DNA of 41,225 nt, from NCBI GenBank assembly GCA_017620455.1, contig JAFZQK010000009.1, positions 1-41,225 of the forward strand. Direction: 5' to 3'. The notes beneath the pieces were generated by a model. That model was not told the origin of the DNA. It searched no databases and saw only the letters and a list, made by a program, of their open reading frames with translations. Each line of letters opens with the position of its first letter. The stretch's first letter is position 1. This document shows positions 7,175 to 14,950 of the stretch, in pieces. Origin of the DNA: Clostridia bacterium. Lineage in GTDB: Bacteria; Bacillota_A; Clostridia; Christensenellales; Aristaeellaceae. A program made the translations under genes and the position numbers.

Positions 7175-7402
7175 ATGCGGTCATTCAAGCTGGTTTTCCA
7201 CCCGGAAAGGTGCAAAGGCTGCGAGCTGTGCCGGAACGCCTGTCCCAAGGACGTGATCGGCATGGCCAAGGAGGTCAACCTGAAAGGCTATCATCCCGCC
7301 TGCGCGGTGAATGAAAGCGCCTGCATCGGCTGTGCCAGCTGCGCCACCATGTGCCCCGACGGGGCCATCGAAATCTATCTGAAGGAGGAGGGCGACCAAT
7401 GA
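7175..7402 (+). CDS. vorD: 2-oxoacid:ferredoxin oxidoreductase, delta (ferredoxin) subunit
   Basis: A 75-residue protein with two 4Fe-4S binding sets, CKGCELCRNACP and CIGCASCATMCP, separated by about 30 residues: the classic 2[4Fe-4S] ferredoxin-like delta subunit. It would carry electrons between the TPP-bound intermediate and free ferredoxin in the cytoplasm. GAAGGGAGAAGAAAGC precedes the ATG. Its stop codon overlaps the start of the alpha-subunit gene (ATGA), so the two are translationally coupled. The symbol follows the closest subunit order, delta-alpha-beta-gamma; korD is the alternative name if the substrate is 2-oxoglutarate. Confidence 0.85.
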   Translation: MRSFKLVFHPERCKGCELCRNACPKDVIGMAKEVNLKGYHPACAVNESACIGCASCATMCPDGAIEIYLKEEGDQ

Positions 7403-8493
7403 CCACCGACAAAGTGCTCATGAAGGGCAACGAAGCCTTCGCCGAGGCCGCCATCCGCGGCGGCGCCCGGCTGTATTTCGGCTATCCCATCACCCCCCAG
7501 AGCGAAGTGCCCGAGTATATGAGCCGGGAGCTTCCCAAGGTGGGCGGCTGCTTCATCCAGGCGGAAAGCGAGCTGGGGGCCATCAACATGGCCTACGGCG
7601 CCGGCGCCGCGGGCGGCAGCGTGTTCATTTCTTCCTCCTCCCCCGGCATCGCCCTGATGCAGGAGGGCATGAGCTTCCTCTGCTCCGCGGAGGTGCCGCT
7701 GCTGGCCATGAACGTCAGCCGCGGCGGGCCCGGCATCGGCGGCATCCAGCCCGGCCAGGCGGACTATTATCAGGTCACCCGGGGCGGCGGCAACGGCGAC
7801 TATCATATCCCCGTGTTCGCCCCCGCGTCCATCCAGGAGGCGGTGGACCTGCTCTACGAAGGCACCGAGCTGGCCCAGACCTGGCGCAACCCCATCATGG
7901 TCTTCACCGACGGCATGGTGGGCCAGATGATGGAGCCCGTGAAGCTGCCGGATTACAAGCCCGTCCTCAAGCCCAGCGAGATCGCCGGGCAGCGCGGCTG
8001 GGCCTGCACCGGCTACGCCGACCGGGGCGGCGACGGGGAGCGCCGGGTGGTCAAATCCCTGCGCATGCAGCCCGAAAAGCTGGAAGAGCACGTGGAAAAG
8101 CTGTTTGAAAAATACGCCCGGGCCGAAAAGGAGCTGGCCCGCTGGGAAAGCGAGAATCTCAAAGGCGCGGAGGTCGTATTCGTTTCCTTCGGCACCACCG
8201 CCCGCATCTGCCGGGAAGCCATCGAGATCCTGGCTGCCCGGGGCGTGAAGGCCGGGCTCATCCGGCCCATCAGCCTGTGGCCTTTTCCCAACAAAGCCTT
8301 CGATGAGATCGACTTTGGCACCACGAAAGCCGTCATTTCCGCCGAGCTTTCCATGGGCCAGATGATCACCGACGTGCAGCTGGCCCTGAACGGCCGCCTG
8401 CCCGTTTTCCTGGCCCACCGCACCGGCGGCATGGTGCCCACCTCGCCGGAAGTGGCCGCCCGGGCCCAGGCTGTATTGGAGGGATTGAAATGA
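7399..8493 (+). CDS. vorB: 2-oxoacid:ferredoxin oxidoreductase, alpha subunit (VorB-like)
   Basis: A 364-residue alpha subunit of the pyruvate/2-oxoacid:ferredoxin oxidoreductase superfamily. The N-terminus MTTDKVLMKGNEAFAEAAIR and GYPITPQSEVPEYMS match the branched-chain 2-oxoacid (3-methyl-2-oxobutanoate) VorB type. The domain I core runs to about residue 235, followed by a domain II with FVSFGTTARICREA and VISAELSMGQM. It combines with beta, gamma and delta subunits to interconvert 2-oxoacid + CoA and acyl-CoA + CO2 with ferredoxin. ATG at 7399 overlaps the vorD stop and is preceded by GGAGGAGG, so the longer in-frame extension is rejected. Substrate preference between 2-oxoisovalerate, 2-oxoglutarate and aryl 2-oxoacids cannot be fixed by eye. 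Confidence 0.85.
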   Translation: MTTDKVLMKGNEAFAEAAIRGGARLYFGYPITPQSEVPEYMSRELPKVGGCFIQAESELGAINMAYGAGAAGGSVFISSSSPGIALMQEGMSFLCSAEVPLLAMNVSRGGPGIGGIQPGQADYYQVTRGGGNGDYHIPVFAPASIQEAVDLLYEGTELAQTWRNPIMVFTDGMVGQMMEPVKLPDYKPVLKPSEIAGQRGWACTGYADRGGDGERRVVKSLRMQPEKLEEHVEKLFEKYARAEKELARWESENLKGAEVVFVSFGTTARICREAIEILAARGVKAGLIRPISLWPFPNKAFDEIDFGTTKAVISAELSMGQMITDVQLALNGRLPVFLAHRTGGMVPTSPEVAARAQAVLEGLK

Positions 8494-9242
8494 AGCCGAT
8501 TTTTGAATACACCAAGGGCATGACCGAAATGTCCACCCACTACTGCCCCGGCTGCACCCACGGCATCGCCCACCGGATCATCATGGAAGTGCTGGATGAA
8601 ATGGGCGAACTGGGCAACACCATCGGCGTGGCCCCCATCGGCTGCTCCGTCATGGCGCATCAGTACATGAACGTGGATATGTGCGAGGCCGCCCACGGCC
8701 GCGCCCCCGCGGTGGCCAGCGGCATCCGCCGGGTGCACCCGGACAAGACGGTGTTCACCTATCAGGGCGACGGCGATTTGGCCTCCATCGGCACCGCCGA
8801 AATCGTCCACGCAGCGGTCCGCGGCGAAAAATTCACCGCCTTCTTCATCAACAACGGCATTTACGGCATGACCGGCGGCCAGATGGCCCCCACCACCCTC
8901 ATCGGCCAGCGCAGCACCACCAGCCAGGACGGCCGCAGCAAGGAGCTCAACGGCATGCCCATCAAAATGAGCGAAATGCTGGCCTCCATCGACGGCGCGG
9001 TGTATGTGGAGCGCGTGGCGCTGGACAGCCCCGCCCACGTGCGCCAGGCGAAAAAGGCCGTGCGGAAGGCCTTCGAGATCCAGAAAAAGGGCTTGGGCTT
9101 CACCCTGATCGAATTCCTGTCCACCTGCCCCACCAACTGGGGCATGACCCCCGTGAAGGCCCTGGAATGGGTGCGCAATAACGTGATGGCGTACTATCCC
9201 ATCGGCGTGATCAAGGAACCGAAGGAGGCGGAAGAAGCATGA
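8490..9242 (+). CDS. vorA: 2-oxoacid:ferredoxin oxidoreductase, beta (TPP-binding) subunit
   Basis: A 250-residue beta subunit that binds thiamine pyrophosphate. HYCPGCTHGIAHRI near residue 15 is the family Cys-Pro-Gly-Cys motif. GDGDLASIG, followed about 30 residues later by NNGIYGMTGGQMAPTT, is the TPP/Mg site. The length is normal for the separate beta subunit of four-subunit enzymes. The start overlaps the alpha-subunit stop by four bases (ATGA) and the end overlaps the gamma start in the same way, so all subunits are coupled. No residue visible by eye separates Val, Ile or 2-oxoglutarate preference. Confidence 0.87.
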   Translation: MKPIFEYTKGMTEMSTHYCPGCTHGIAHRIIMEVLDEMGELGNTIGVAPIGCSVMAHQYMNVDMCEAAHGRAPAVASGIRRVHPDKTVFTYQGDGDLASIGTAEIVHAAVRGEKFTAFFINNGIYGMTGGQMAPTTLIGQRSTTSQDGRSKELNGMPIKMSEMLASIDGAVYVERVALDSPAHVRQAKKAVRKAFEIQKKGLGFTLIEFLSTCPTNWGMTPVKALEWVRNNVMAYYPIGVIKEPKEAEEA

Positions 9243-9766
9243 GCACCTACAAAATGTTTTTCGCCGGTTCCGGCGGCCAGGGCGTGCTTTTGATGGGCCA
9301 GATGATCGCCCAGGCGGCCATGCTGGAAGGCAAGGAGGCCACCTTCCTTCCCTCCTACGGCCCCGAAATGCGCGGCGGCACCGCCAACTGCACCGTGGTG
9401 GTCAGCGACAAGCCCATCGCCTGCCCCCTGATCTACGAGGCGGACATCGCGGTGGTCATGAACCTGCCCTCCATGGATAAGTTCGAGCCCATGGTCAAGC
9501 CCGGCGGGTACATGTTCTACAACGAATCCATCATCGACCGCAAAGCGAACCGCAGCGATATCCAGGCCGTCGCCGTGGACCTGGCCGCCCGCGCCGCCGC
9601 CCTGGGCAACGACAAGGTGGCCAACATGGTGATGCTGGGCGAAGTGGTGCGCCGCACGGGCGTGGTAAAGCCCGAAACCATCTGCAACGAGGTGTTCGCG
9701 GAGAAGTTCACCGGCCGCAAGGCCGCCCTGATCCCCCTGAACAGGCAGGCGTTCCTGGGCGAATGA
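9239..9766 (+). CDS. vorC: 2-oxoacid:ferredoxin oxidoreductase, gamma subunit
   Basis: A 175-residue gamma subunit. GSGGQGVLLMGQ near residues 11-22 and the SYGPEMRGGTANC segment near 40-53 are the family hallmarks. It completes the delta-alpha-beta-gamma set and probably lies at the CoA-binding interface. The ATG overlaps the beta-subunit stop. An intrinsic terminator starts 16 nt after its stop codon, so it ends the operon begun at 6458. Some relatives act on aryl pyruvates (IorB-like), so the substrate stays open. Confidence 0.86.
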   Translation: MSTYKMFFAGSGGQGVLLMGQMIAQAAMLEGKEATFLPSYGPEMRGGTANCTVVVSDKPIACPLIYEADIAVVMNLPSMDKFEPMVKPGGYMFYNESIIDRKANRSDIQAVAVDLAARAAALGNDKVANMVMLGEVVRRTGVVKPETICNEVFAEKFTGRKAALIPLNRQAFLGE

Positions 9767-9781
9767 TCCCCCGGCGCCGAG

Positions 9782-9812
9782 AACGGAAGGGCATCCCTGC
9801 TCTTCCGTTTTT
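9782..9812 (+). terminator. Terminator of the vor operon
   Basis: AACGGAAG (9782-9789) pairs with CTTCCGTT (9802-9809), and the T-run reaches 9812. It separates the vor genes from the chromate transporter genes. Confidence 0.8.
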
Positions 9813-9880
9813 CATTGCCGCCGGCGTTTTCCCCGGAAATCCGACAGAATCGGATCAGCCTGTCCGGAAAGGAACATGCG

Positions 9881-10432
9881 ATGAAAAACAAATGCCTGCA
9901 ATTATTCCTGACCTTCATGAAGATCGGCGCCTTCACCTTCGGCGGCGGCTACGCCATGATCCCGCTGATCCAGCGGGAAGCGGGGGAAAACCGGCGCTGG
10001 ATCGATGAGAACGAGCTGATGGAGATCGTGGCCATCGCCGAATCCACCCCCGGCCCCATCGCCGTGAACGCCGCCACCTTTATCGGCCGGAAAACGGCGG
10101 GATTTAAGGGGGCGGTCTGCGCCACGCTGGGGGTGGTGCTGCCCTCGTTCCTGATCATCTTCGCCCTGTCCGCGGTGCTGCAGGCCTTCCGGTCCCTGCG
10201 GATCGTGGCCTACGCTTTCTTCGGCGTCCGGGCGGGGGTATTGGCCCTGATCGCCCGGGCGCTGATCACCCTGCTGCGCAAATGTCCCCGGGACCCGGCG
10301 GCTTACCTGACGATGGCGGCGGCGTTCCTGGCCATCACGCTCCTGCGGGTAAGCCCCGTCACGGTGGTGCTGTGCTGCGCGCTGCTGGGCATCGGCGCGG
10401 CGCTGCTGGGCAGAAGGGGGGCAAAGCCATGA
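9881..10432 (+). CDS. Chromate transporter family protein, half-size (first of a pair)
   Basis: A 183-residue short-chain CHR protein. The family motif FTFGGGYAMIPLIQRE lies near the N-terminus, followed by ESTPGPIAVNAATFIG, and then about five hydrophobic helices. Short CHR proteins work as pairs of oppositely oriented halves that expel chromate or move a related anion. Here chromate itself is untested and sulfate-like anions are possible. The ATG at 9881 follows GGAAAGGAAC; an upstream in-frame ATG lacks a site. Its stop overlaps the next gene's start by four bases, as expected for two halves made together. Confidence 0.83.
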   Translation: MKNKCLQLFLTFMKIGAFTFGGGYAMIPLIQREAGENRRWIDENELMEIVAIAESTPGPIAVNAATFIGRKTAGFKGAVCATLGVVLPSFLIIFALSAVLQAFRSLRIVAYAFFGVRAGVLALIARALITLLRKCPRDPAAYLTMAAAFLAITLLRVSPVTVVLCCALLGIGAALLGRRGAKP

Positions 10433-11004
10433 TCTGCCTGGAGCTGTTTTGGACGCTCTTCAAGATCGGCGCCTTCACCTTCGGCGGCGGCTACGCCATG
10501 CTGCCCCTGATCCAGAGCGAGGTGGAAAGCCGCGGCTGGCTGCCGCTTACGCAGCTGGTGGATTTCGTGGCGGTGAGCGAAAGCACCCCCGGCCCCTTCG
10601 CCGTGAACATCGCCACCTACGTGGGCACGGTGCGGGCAGGGCTGCCCGGAGCGCTGTGCGCCACGCTGGGGGTGGTGCTGCCTTCCTTCGTCATCATTCT
10701 GCTGGTGGCGAAGGGCTATGACCGGTTCAAAACCAGCCCGCTGCTCCGCGGGATGATGGCGTCGCTCAGGCCCGCCGTGATCGGCCTGATCGCCGCGGCG
10801 CTGCTGTCCCTGAGCCAGGCGGTGCTCTGCCCCGGCGGCGCGTCCTTCTCCATGTTTGCCGATCCCGCCTTCTGGGCTTCCCTGGGCATCTTTGCGGTCA
10901 TGCTGTATCTGGCCCTGCGCAAGCGCCATCCCATCCTGCTGATCTGCCTCTCCGCCGCCGCGGGGGTCGCCATGGGCTTCGCCCTGAACCTGCCCGTGCC
11001 CTGA
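10429..11004 (+). CDS. Chromate transporter family protein, half-size (second of a pair)
   Basis: A 191-residue partner of the preceding protein, with the same opening, KIGAFTFGGGYAMLPLIQSE, then ESTPGPFAVNIATYVG and several membrane helices. It ends with a helix rich in Ala and Gly. The two proteins align along their N-terminal halves, which fits an old tandem duplication. ATG at 10429 overlaps the stop of the first gene (ATGA). A terminator follows at 11048. The physiological anion is not evident; these pairs are common in anaerobes not known to meet chromate. Confidence 0.83.
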   Translation: MICLELFWTLFKIGAFTFGGGYAMLPLIQSEVESRGWLPLTQLVDFVAVSESTPGPFAVNIATYVGTVRAGLPGALCATLGVVLPSFVIILLVAKGYDRFKTSPLLRGMMASLRPAVIGLIAAALLSLSQAVLCPGGASFSMFADPAFWASLGIFAVMLYLALRKRHPILLICLSAAAGVAMGFALNLPVP

Positions 11005-11047
11005 TCCCCCGGCCGCCCGGAATAATTATGCGCATATTCCCCTGTTT

Positions 11048-11071
11048 CCGGCCCTTCGGGGCCGGTTTTTT
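11048..11071 (+). terminator. Terminator of the chromate transporter pair
   Basis: CCGGCCC (11048-11054), TTCG tetraloop, GGGCCGG (11059-11065), then six Ts. A textbook intrinsic terminator 43 nt after the stop codon. Confidence 0.9.
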
Positions 11072-11132
11072 CTGATCATTTTCGTCCAAAACGGTGAAAA
11101 TATTACATTTTTCGTACAAATGCCGACAAACC

Positions 11133-11161
11133 TTGCAATAGTGGTGCCGCCATGATAATAT
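11133..11161 (+). promoter_or_regulatory. Promoter of the 11197 gene
   Basis: TTGCAA (11133-11138), 17-nt spacer, TAATAT (11156-11161). The region around it is markedly AT-rich compared with the window. It is directly followed by the palindrome at 11163-11176. Confidence 0.65.
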
Positions 11162-11162
11162 A

Positions 11163-11176
11163 TACAATATATTGTA
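11163..11176. promoter_or_regulatory. Operator-like 14-bp perfect palindrome
   Basis: TACAATATATTGTA is a perfect palindrome placed between the -10 box and the ribosome binding site of the 11197 gene, overlapping the predicted transcription start. The position suits a repressor. No T-run or GC stem is present, so it is not a terminator. Confidence 0.5.
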
Positions 11177-11196
11177 GGGGAAGGGGGCGTTTGGCC

Positions 11197-11670
11197 ATGA
11201 ATGGGTGGCTGCTGTTTTTGGGTGCCGCCATTCTGGGGCTGACCGTCCTGCTGATCCAGGGGCGCATCGCAAAGCAGCATGAAGAAATGTATAAACAGCG
11301 CATGAAGGGGAGCATGCTTTATTACGAGATCTATCCCCTCATCCAAGAAGCCCACCGCCACGACCTGGACCGCGTGATCATCGAGCGCAGCCGCATCGCT
11401 TTTTACGCCGTATGTCCTCCGGGGGAGGTGGGCAGTTATCTGCTCAGCGATTACGGCCACCGCCCGCTGAACCCGGACCGGGTCTGGGCCCTGGCCCAGC
11501 TGATCGCGGATGAATTCCCACTGCTTCGGGAAAAGGGCTGCTACCGCTTCCGGCGCTTCGTCATCACCCGGCCCAACGGCCAGAAGGACGACGCCTACCA
11601 GTTCATCATCCGCACCCCGTATAAGACCGATCTGATGTACGCCCGGCAGCGCAAGCCGCAGCTGTACTGA
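11197..11670 (+). CDS. Membrane-anchored protein of unknown function
   Basis: A 157-residue protein that I do not recognise. Residues about 3-22 form one membrane helix (LLFLGAAILGLTVLLIQG), followed by a charged segment AKQHEEMYKQRMKG. A soluble domain follows with ERSRIAFYAVCPPGEVG, DYGHRPLNPDRVWALAQLIADEF and FVITRPNGQKDDAYQFIIRTPY. It is likely a cytoplasmic or surface domain held at the membrane. The ATG at 11197 follows AGGGGAAGGGGG; a TTG six bases earlier is possible. It has its own promoter and operator-like palindrome and no close co-directional neighbour, so context gives no function. Confidence 0.6.
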   Translation: MNGWLLFLGAAILGLTVLLIQGRIAKQHEEMYKQRMKGSMLYYEIYPLIQEAHRHDLDRVIIERSRIAFYAVCPPGEVGSYLLSDYGHRPLNPDRVWALAQLIADEFPLLREKGCYRFRRFVITRPNGQKDDAYQFIIRTPYKTDLMYARQRKPQLY

Positions 11671-11682
11671 TCCCATTTGCAA

Positions 11683-11720
11683 AAGGGGCTACAGCGCTTT
11701 TTCAAGTGCCGCAGCCCCTT
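11683..11720 (+). terminator. Hairpin terminator of the 11197 gene
   Basis: AAGGGGCT (11683-11690) pairs with AGCCCCTT (11713-11720) around a loop that can pair further. GCTTTAATCTT follows, a weak U-tract. It starts 13 nt after the stop codon. Confidence 0.55.
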
Positions 11721-12167
11721 GCTTTAATCTTAAGAGATTTGAACGACGAGCACGACGAGGGCTCCGCCCTCGTGCACCCGCTGGGGTGCAAGGTGCACCC
11801 CAGACCCCGCCGGCTGCGGATATTGCAGGACTCGTCAAGCAAGCAGCTTCCCGCAGCTGCAGCAAGGACGCAGAGAACCGTTTCCGGGCAGGCCAGCTTC
11901 GCTGGCCGGGCTGTGCGCTGAGCGCACAGCAAAAGCCAGGCAGACAGACCGGAAAATGAATGAATTCATTTTCCGGCTGGCCTCCTGGCTTTTTCTCTGC
12001 CCGGAAACTCGCTTGACGTGGTTCACCCTGCAGGCGCAGTTTGTCTGTTCGTCTTTTCTGTAAACATCGCCCGAATGGGTCCAGGGGGTGAAGCCCTCTG
12101 GTGCAGGGTTTCAGGGGCCGCACAGGCCCCTGACGTTCTTCTCCTCGGCCTTTTTACATCCTTCGTA
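11721..12167. other. Hairpin-packed convergent intergenic region
   Basis: No credible gene was found in these 447 bases between two convergent genes. They hold many inverted repeats: CGAGGG/CCCTCG (11756-11772), a 9-bp stem around TGGGGTGCA (11782-11802), the nested element at 11833-12018, CCAGGGGG/CCCTCTGG about 12080-12100, and CAGGGGCC/GGCCCCTG (12112-12132). No T-run follows the pfkA side, so pfkA may end at one of these stems by another mechanism. Confidence 0.6.
11833..12018. repeat. Nested, branched inverted-repeat element (about 186 bp)
   Basis: Arms are nested. CGTCAAGC (11833-11840) pairs with GCTTGACG (12011-12018). GTTTCCGGGCAG (11880-11891) pairs with CTGCCCGGAAAC (11997-12008). 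Inside are GGCCAGC/GCTGGCC (11891-11907), CTGTGCGCT/AGCGCACAG (11911-11929), and AAAAGCCAGG (11931-11940) with CCTGGCTTTT (11984-11993 region) enclosing a 13-bp stem of CCGGAAAATGAAT (11949-11976). The whole could fold as one multi-branched hairpin on either strand. It could be a miniature mobile repeat or a structured RNA. Confidence 0.65.
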
Positions 12168-13241
12168 TCAGTCTCCGAACAGGATGCCCATATCCCTCGC
12201 CACCTTCACCATCTGGTGATCCACGGGCACGGGCTTGGGGATACCGGCGATATCGGCCAGGCGGTTGTGGGTGATGTTGTTGCCCACCAGCGCCACGGAG
12301 AAGCCGTATTCGCCCCGGTCGATGAGCTGGGCGGCGTGGACGCCGAACTGGGTGGCCAGCACCCGGTCATAGGCGCTGGGAGAGCCGCCGCGCTGGATAT
12401 AGCCCGGCACCACGGCCCGGCCTTCCACGCCCACCATTTCGGTCAGTTCTTTTGCGATGCGGTTAGCGATGCCGTTGAAGCCCTCCTCCAGCCGGGCCGC
12501 CTCCCGCTCCTTTTTTTTCATCTTGGCTTCCTTCTTGGTCATGGCGCCTTCGGCCACGGCGATGATGGAAAACGCCTTCTTATTCTTGGCCCGGGCCTCC
12601 ACCACTTTAGCCACTTCCTTGATATCGTAGGGGATCTCCGGCAGCAACACCACGTCCGCGCCGCCGGCCAGGCCGGAATACAGCGTCAGCCACCCCGCTT
12701 TGTTGCCCATGATCTCCACCACGATGGTGCGGCCATGGCTGGCGGCGGTGGTGTGCAGGCGGTCGATGACCGCGGTGGCGATATCCACGGCGGTATGGAA
12801 GCCGAAGGTAAAGTCCGTACCGTAGATATCGTTGTCGATGGTCTTGGGCAATCCGATGACGTTCAAGCCCTCCTGGGAAAGCAGGTTGGCGGTCTTATGG
12901 GTGCCGTTGCCGCCCAGGGTCACCAGGCAGTCCAGCTTCATGGCGGCGTAATTCTTCTTCATGGCCGCCACCTTGTCCACGTTGTCCTCGCCGATCACCT
13001 GCATGTTGCGGAAGGGCTGGCGGCTGGTGCCCAGGATGGTGCCGCCCAGGGTGAGGATGCCGGAAAACTGGCTGCGCTTCATTTCCTGCCATTCCCCTTC
13101 GATCAGCCCGCGGTAGCCGTCCGCGATGCCCACGATCTCCGCGTCAAACATTTCATAGGCCGCCCGGGCCACGCCCCGGATGGTGGCGTTCAGGCCGGGG
13201 CAGTCGCCCCCGCTGGTCAGGATGCCGATTCTGCGCTTCAT
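12168..13241 (-). CDS. pfkA: 6-phosphofructokinase (ATP-type residue set)
   Basis: A 357-residue phosphofructokinase that phosphorylates fructose 6-phosphate in glycolysis, in the cytoplasm. Phosphate-binding SGGDCPGLN lies at 10-18. The phosphoryl-donor loop is GGNGT (110-114) and the catalytic loop PKTIDND (132-138) contains the base Asp136. Glycine at 113 points to ATP rather than pyrophosphate, while Lys133 is shared with PPi enzymes, a mix known from group III ATP enzymes. The start with GGAGGAC upstream is preferred to one six codons earlier. It lies 59 nt after the HerA-like gene with no terminator between, so it is probably the last gene of that operon. Confidence 0.9.
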   Translation of the reverse strand: MKRRIGILTSGGDCPGLNATIRGVARAAYEMFDAEIVGIADGYRGLIEGEWQEMKRSQFSGILTLGGTILGTSRQPFRNMQVIGEDNVDKVAAMKKNYAAMKLDCLVTLGGNGTHKTANLLSQEGLNVIGLPKTIDNDIYGTDFTFGFHTAVDIATAVIDRLHTTAASHGRTIVVEIMGNKAGWLTLYSGLAGGADVVLLPEIPYDIKEVAKVVEARAKNKKAFSIIAVAEGAMTKKEAKMKKKEREAARLEEGFNGIANRIAKELTEMVGVEGRAVVPGYIQRGGSPSAYDRVLATQFGVHAAQLIDRGEYGFSVALVGNNITHNRLADIAGIPKPVPVDHQMVKVARDMGILFGD

Positions 13242-13300
13242 GCAAGTGTCCTCCTTCAATATTGTTTATTAAATGGCACGCCGCCTTTGATACGTATGGA

Positions 13301-14950
13301 TCAGCGCCGCCTTCTCCCGTTCAGGCCCAGGATGCCCAGCAGATTCCGCCCCAGGGTGCGGCCCAGCTCCCGGCCCGCGCCGTTGACGGCGGAGGTGGTA
13401 AAGGAATCCAGCAGCTGCTCCGCCTTGGTCATCTCGCTGCGCTTCTTCGCGGGCCGCTTCGCCGGGGACACGGGCGCCGCGTCCACGATCGCCGGGGCGG
13501 AGATTTCCGCCTGGACGGGCACGGAATATTCCGCCGGGGCCGCCGGGATGAGCGAGGGGATAGGCCGGTCCTCATACCGGCCCGTTTCCGGGTTGTACAC
13601 CTTGAAATACGTCACCTGGGGCGCGTTTTCCCCCGCCGGGGCGGGCGTTTTCTCCGCTGCCTGCGCCACCTGGCCGCCCAGGATCTCATAGGCGCTCTGC
13701 CGGTCGAAGGGCGTATCGTACTTTTCGCCCACCCCGTCCGTTTCCATCATCACGGCGCGCAGTTCGTCCGAAACGGTGCCGATGTGGGACTGGGGCGGCA
13801 GGATCACCGCCCGGCGCACCACCCCCGGGGTGCCGTCCGCCTGGAGGAAGGAAAGCAGCGCCTCGCCGGTGGCCAGCTCGCCCAGGGTTTTTTCCGTATC
13901 GAAATCCGGGTTCTGCCGGAAGGTCTGGGCCGCGGCGCGCAGGATCTTCTGCTCCCGGGGCGTATACGCCCGCAGGGCGTGCTGCACCCGGTTGGACAGC
14001 TGGCCCAGCACGGAAGAGGGCACGTCCGTGGGCGACTGAGTGACGAAATACACGCCCACGCCCTTTGAACGGATCAGCCGCACCGTCTGCTCGATCTTTT
14101 CCATCAGCGCCTTGGGGCACTCGTCGAACAGCAGATGGGCCTCGTCGAAAAAGAACACCATCCGGGGCAGGGGCTGATCTCCCCGCTCCGGCAGTAATTC
14201 GTAAAGCTCTCCCAGCAGCCACAGCATGAACATGGCGTACATCCGGGGCCGCAGGAACAGTTTGTCCGCCGCCAGGATATTCACCGTTCCCTGGCCGTCT
14301 TCGTCCCGGGTGAGGAAATCGTTCATATCCAGGGCGGGCTCCCCGAAGAACGCCTCCGCCCCCTGATCCTCCAGGATGGCGATGGCCCGCTGGATGGCGC
14401 CTACGGTGGCCTTGGCGATATTGCCGTATTCCAGGGTATAGCGCTTGGCGTTTTCCCCCACGTAAGCCAGCATAGCCTTCAGGTCCTTCAGGTCCAGCAG
14501 GGGCATGCGCTCGTGATCCGCGATGCGGAATACCACGTGCATCACCCCCGTCTGGGTCTCGTTCAGCCCCATCATCCGGGAAAGCAGCAGCGGCCCCATT
14601 TCGCTCACCGTGGCGCGGACGGGATGGCCGCTTTCGCCGAATACGTCCCAGAACGCCGCCGGGCAGCCCCGGAAGGAAAACCGCTCCACGCCGCAGGTTT
14701 CCAGCCGCTTCCGGATCTTTTCGTTGGTTTCCCCCGGCTTGCACAGGCCCGCCAGGTCGCCCTTCACATCCGCCAGGAACACCGGCACCCCCAGCTGGGA
14801 AAAGCCCTCGGCCAGCACCTGCAGCGTGACCGTCTTTCCCGTACCGGTAGCCCCGGCGATGAGCCCGTGGCGATTGGCCATTCCGGGCAGCAGGCACACC
14901 GCGCCGTCCGGGGCGGAGCCCACGTGGATCCCGTTTTCCGTAAGCATCAT
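13301..14950 (-). CDS. HerA-like helicase/ATPase (DUF853, YjgR family)
   Basis: A 549-residue ATPase of the HerA/FtsK-like class. Walker A is GATGTGKT at residues 33-40 and Walker B is MVFFFDEAHLLFDE near residue 260. A conserved FVTQSPTDVPSSVLGQLSNRVQHALRA-type sensor region follows. A Lys/Arg-rich C-terminus (KRPAKKRSEM, then NGRRRR) replaces the usual end and may bind nucleic acid or membrane phospholipid. The family's exact role is unknown; DNA translocation is presumed. Its first ATG overlaps the SDR stop codon by one base (TGATG), so it is translated by coupling. A second ATG follows directly, and both lie within range of GGAG. Confidence 0.85.
   Translation of the reverse strand: MMLTENGIHVGSAPDGAVCLLPGMANRHGLIAGATGTGKTVTLQVLAEGFSQLGVPVFLADVKGDLAGLCKPGETNEKIRKRLETCGVERFSFRGCPAAFWDVFGESGHPVRATVSEMGPLLLSRMMGLNETQTGVMHVVFRIADHERMPLLDLKDLKAMLAYVGENAKRYTLEYGNIAKATVGAIQRAIAILEDQGAEAFFGEPALDMNDFLTRDEDGQGTVNILAADKLFLRPRMYAMFMLWLLGELYELLPERGDQPLPRMVFFFDEAHLLFDECPKALMEKIEQTVRLIRSKGVGVYFVTQSPTDVPSSVLGQLSNRVQHALRAYTPREQKILRAAAQTFRQNPDFDTEKTLGELATGEALLSFLQADGTPGVVRRAVILPPQSHIGTVSDELRAVMMETDGVGEKYDTPFDRQSAYEILGGQVAQAAEKTPAPAGENAPQVTYFKVYNPETGRYEDRPIPSLIPAAPAEYSVPVQAEISAPAIVDAAPVSPAKRPAKKRSEMTKAEQLLDSFTTSAVNGAGRELGRTLGRNLLGILGLNGRRRR

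Noticed and set aside
11689..12123. Protein-coding gene of about 144 codons in the hairpin-rich gap (minus strand)
   Set aside because: It reads through several perfect palindromes, has no ribosome site and resembles no protein family.
12112..12132. Intrinsic terminator of pfkA
   Set aside because: The CAGGGGCC/GGCCCCTG stem is perfect, but no T-run follows on the minus strand; it is kept only as part of the hairpin region.
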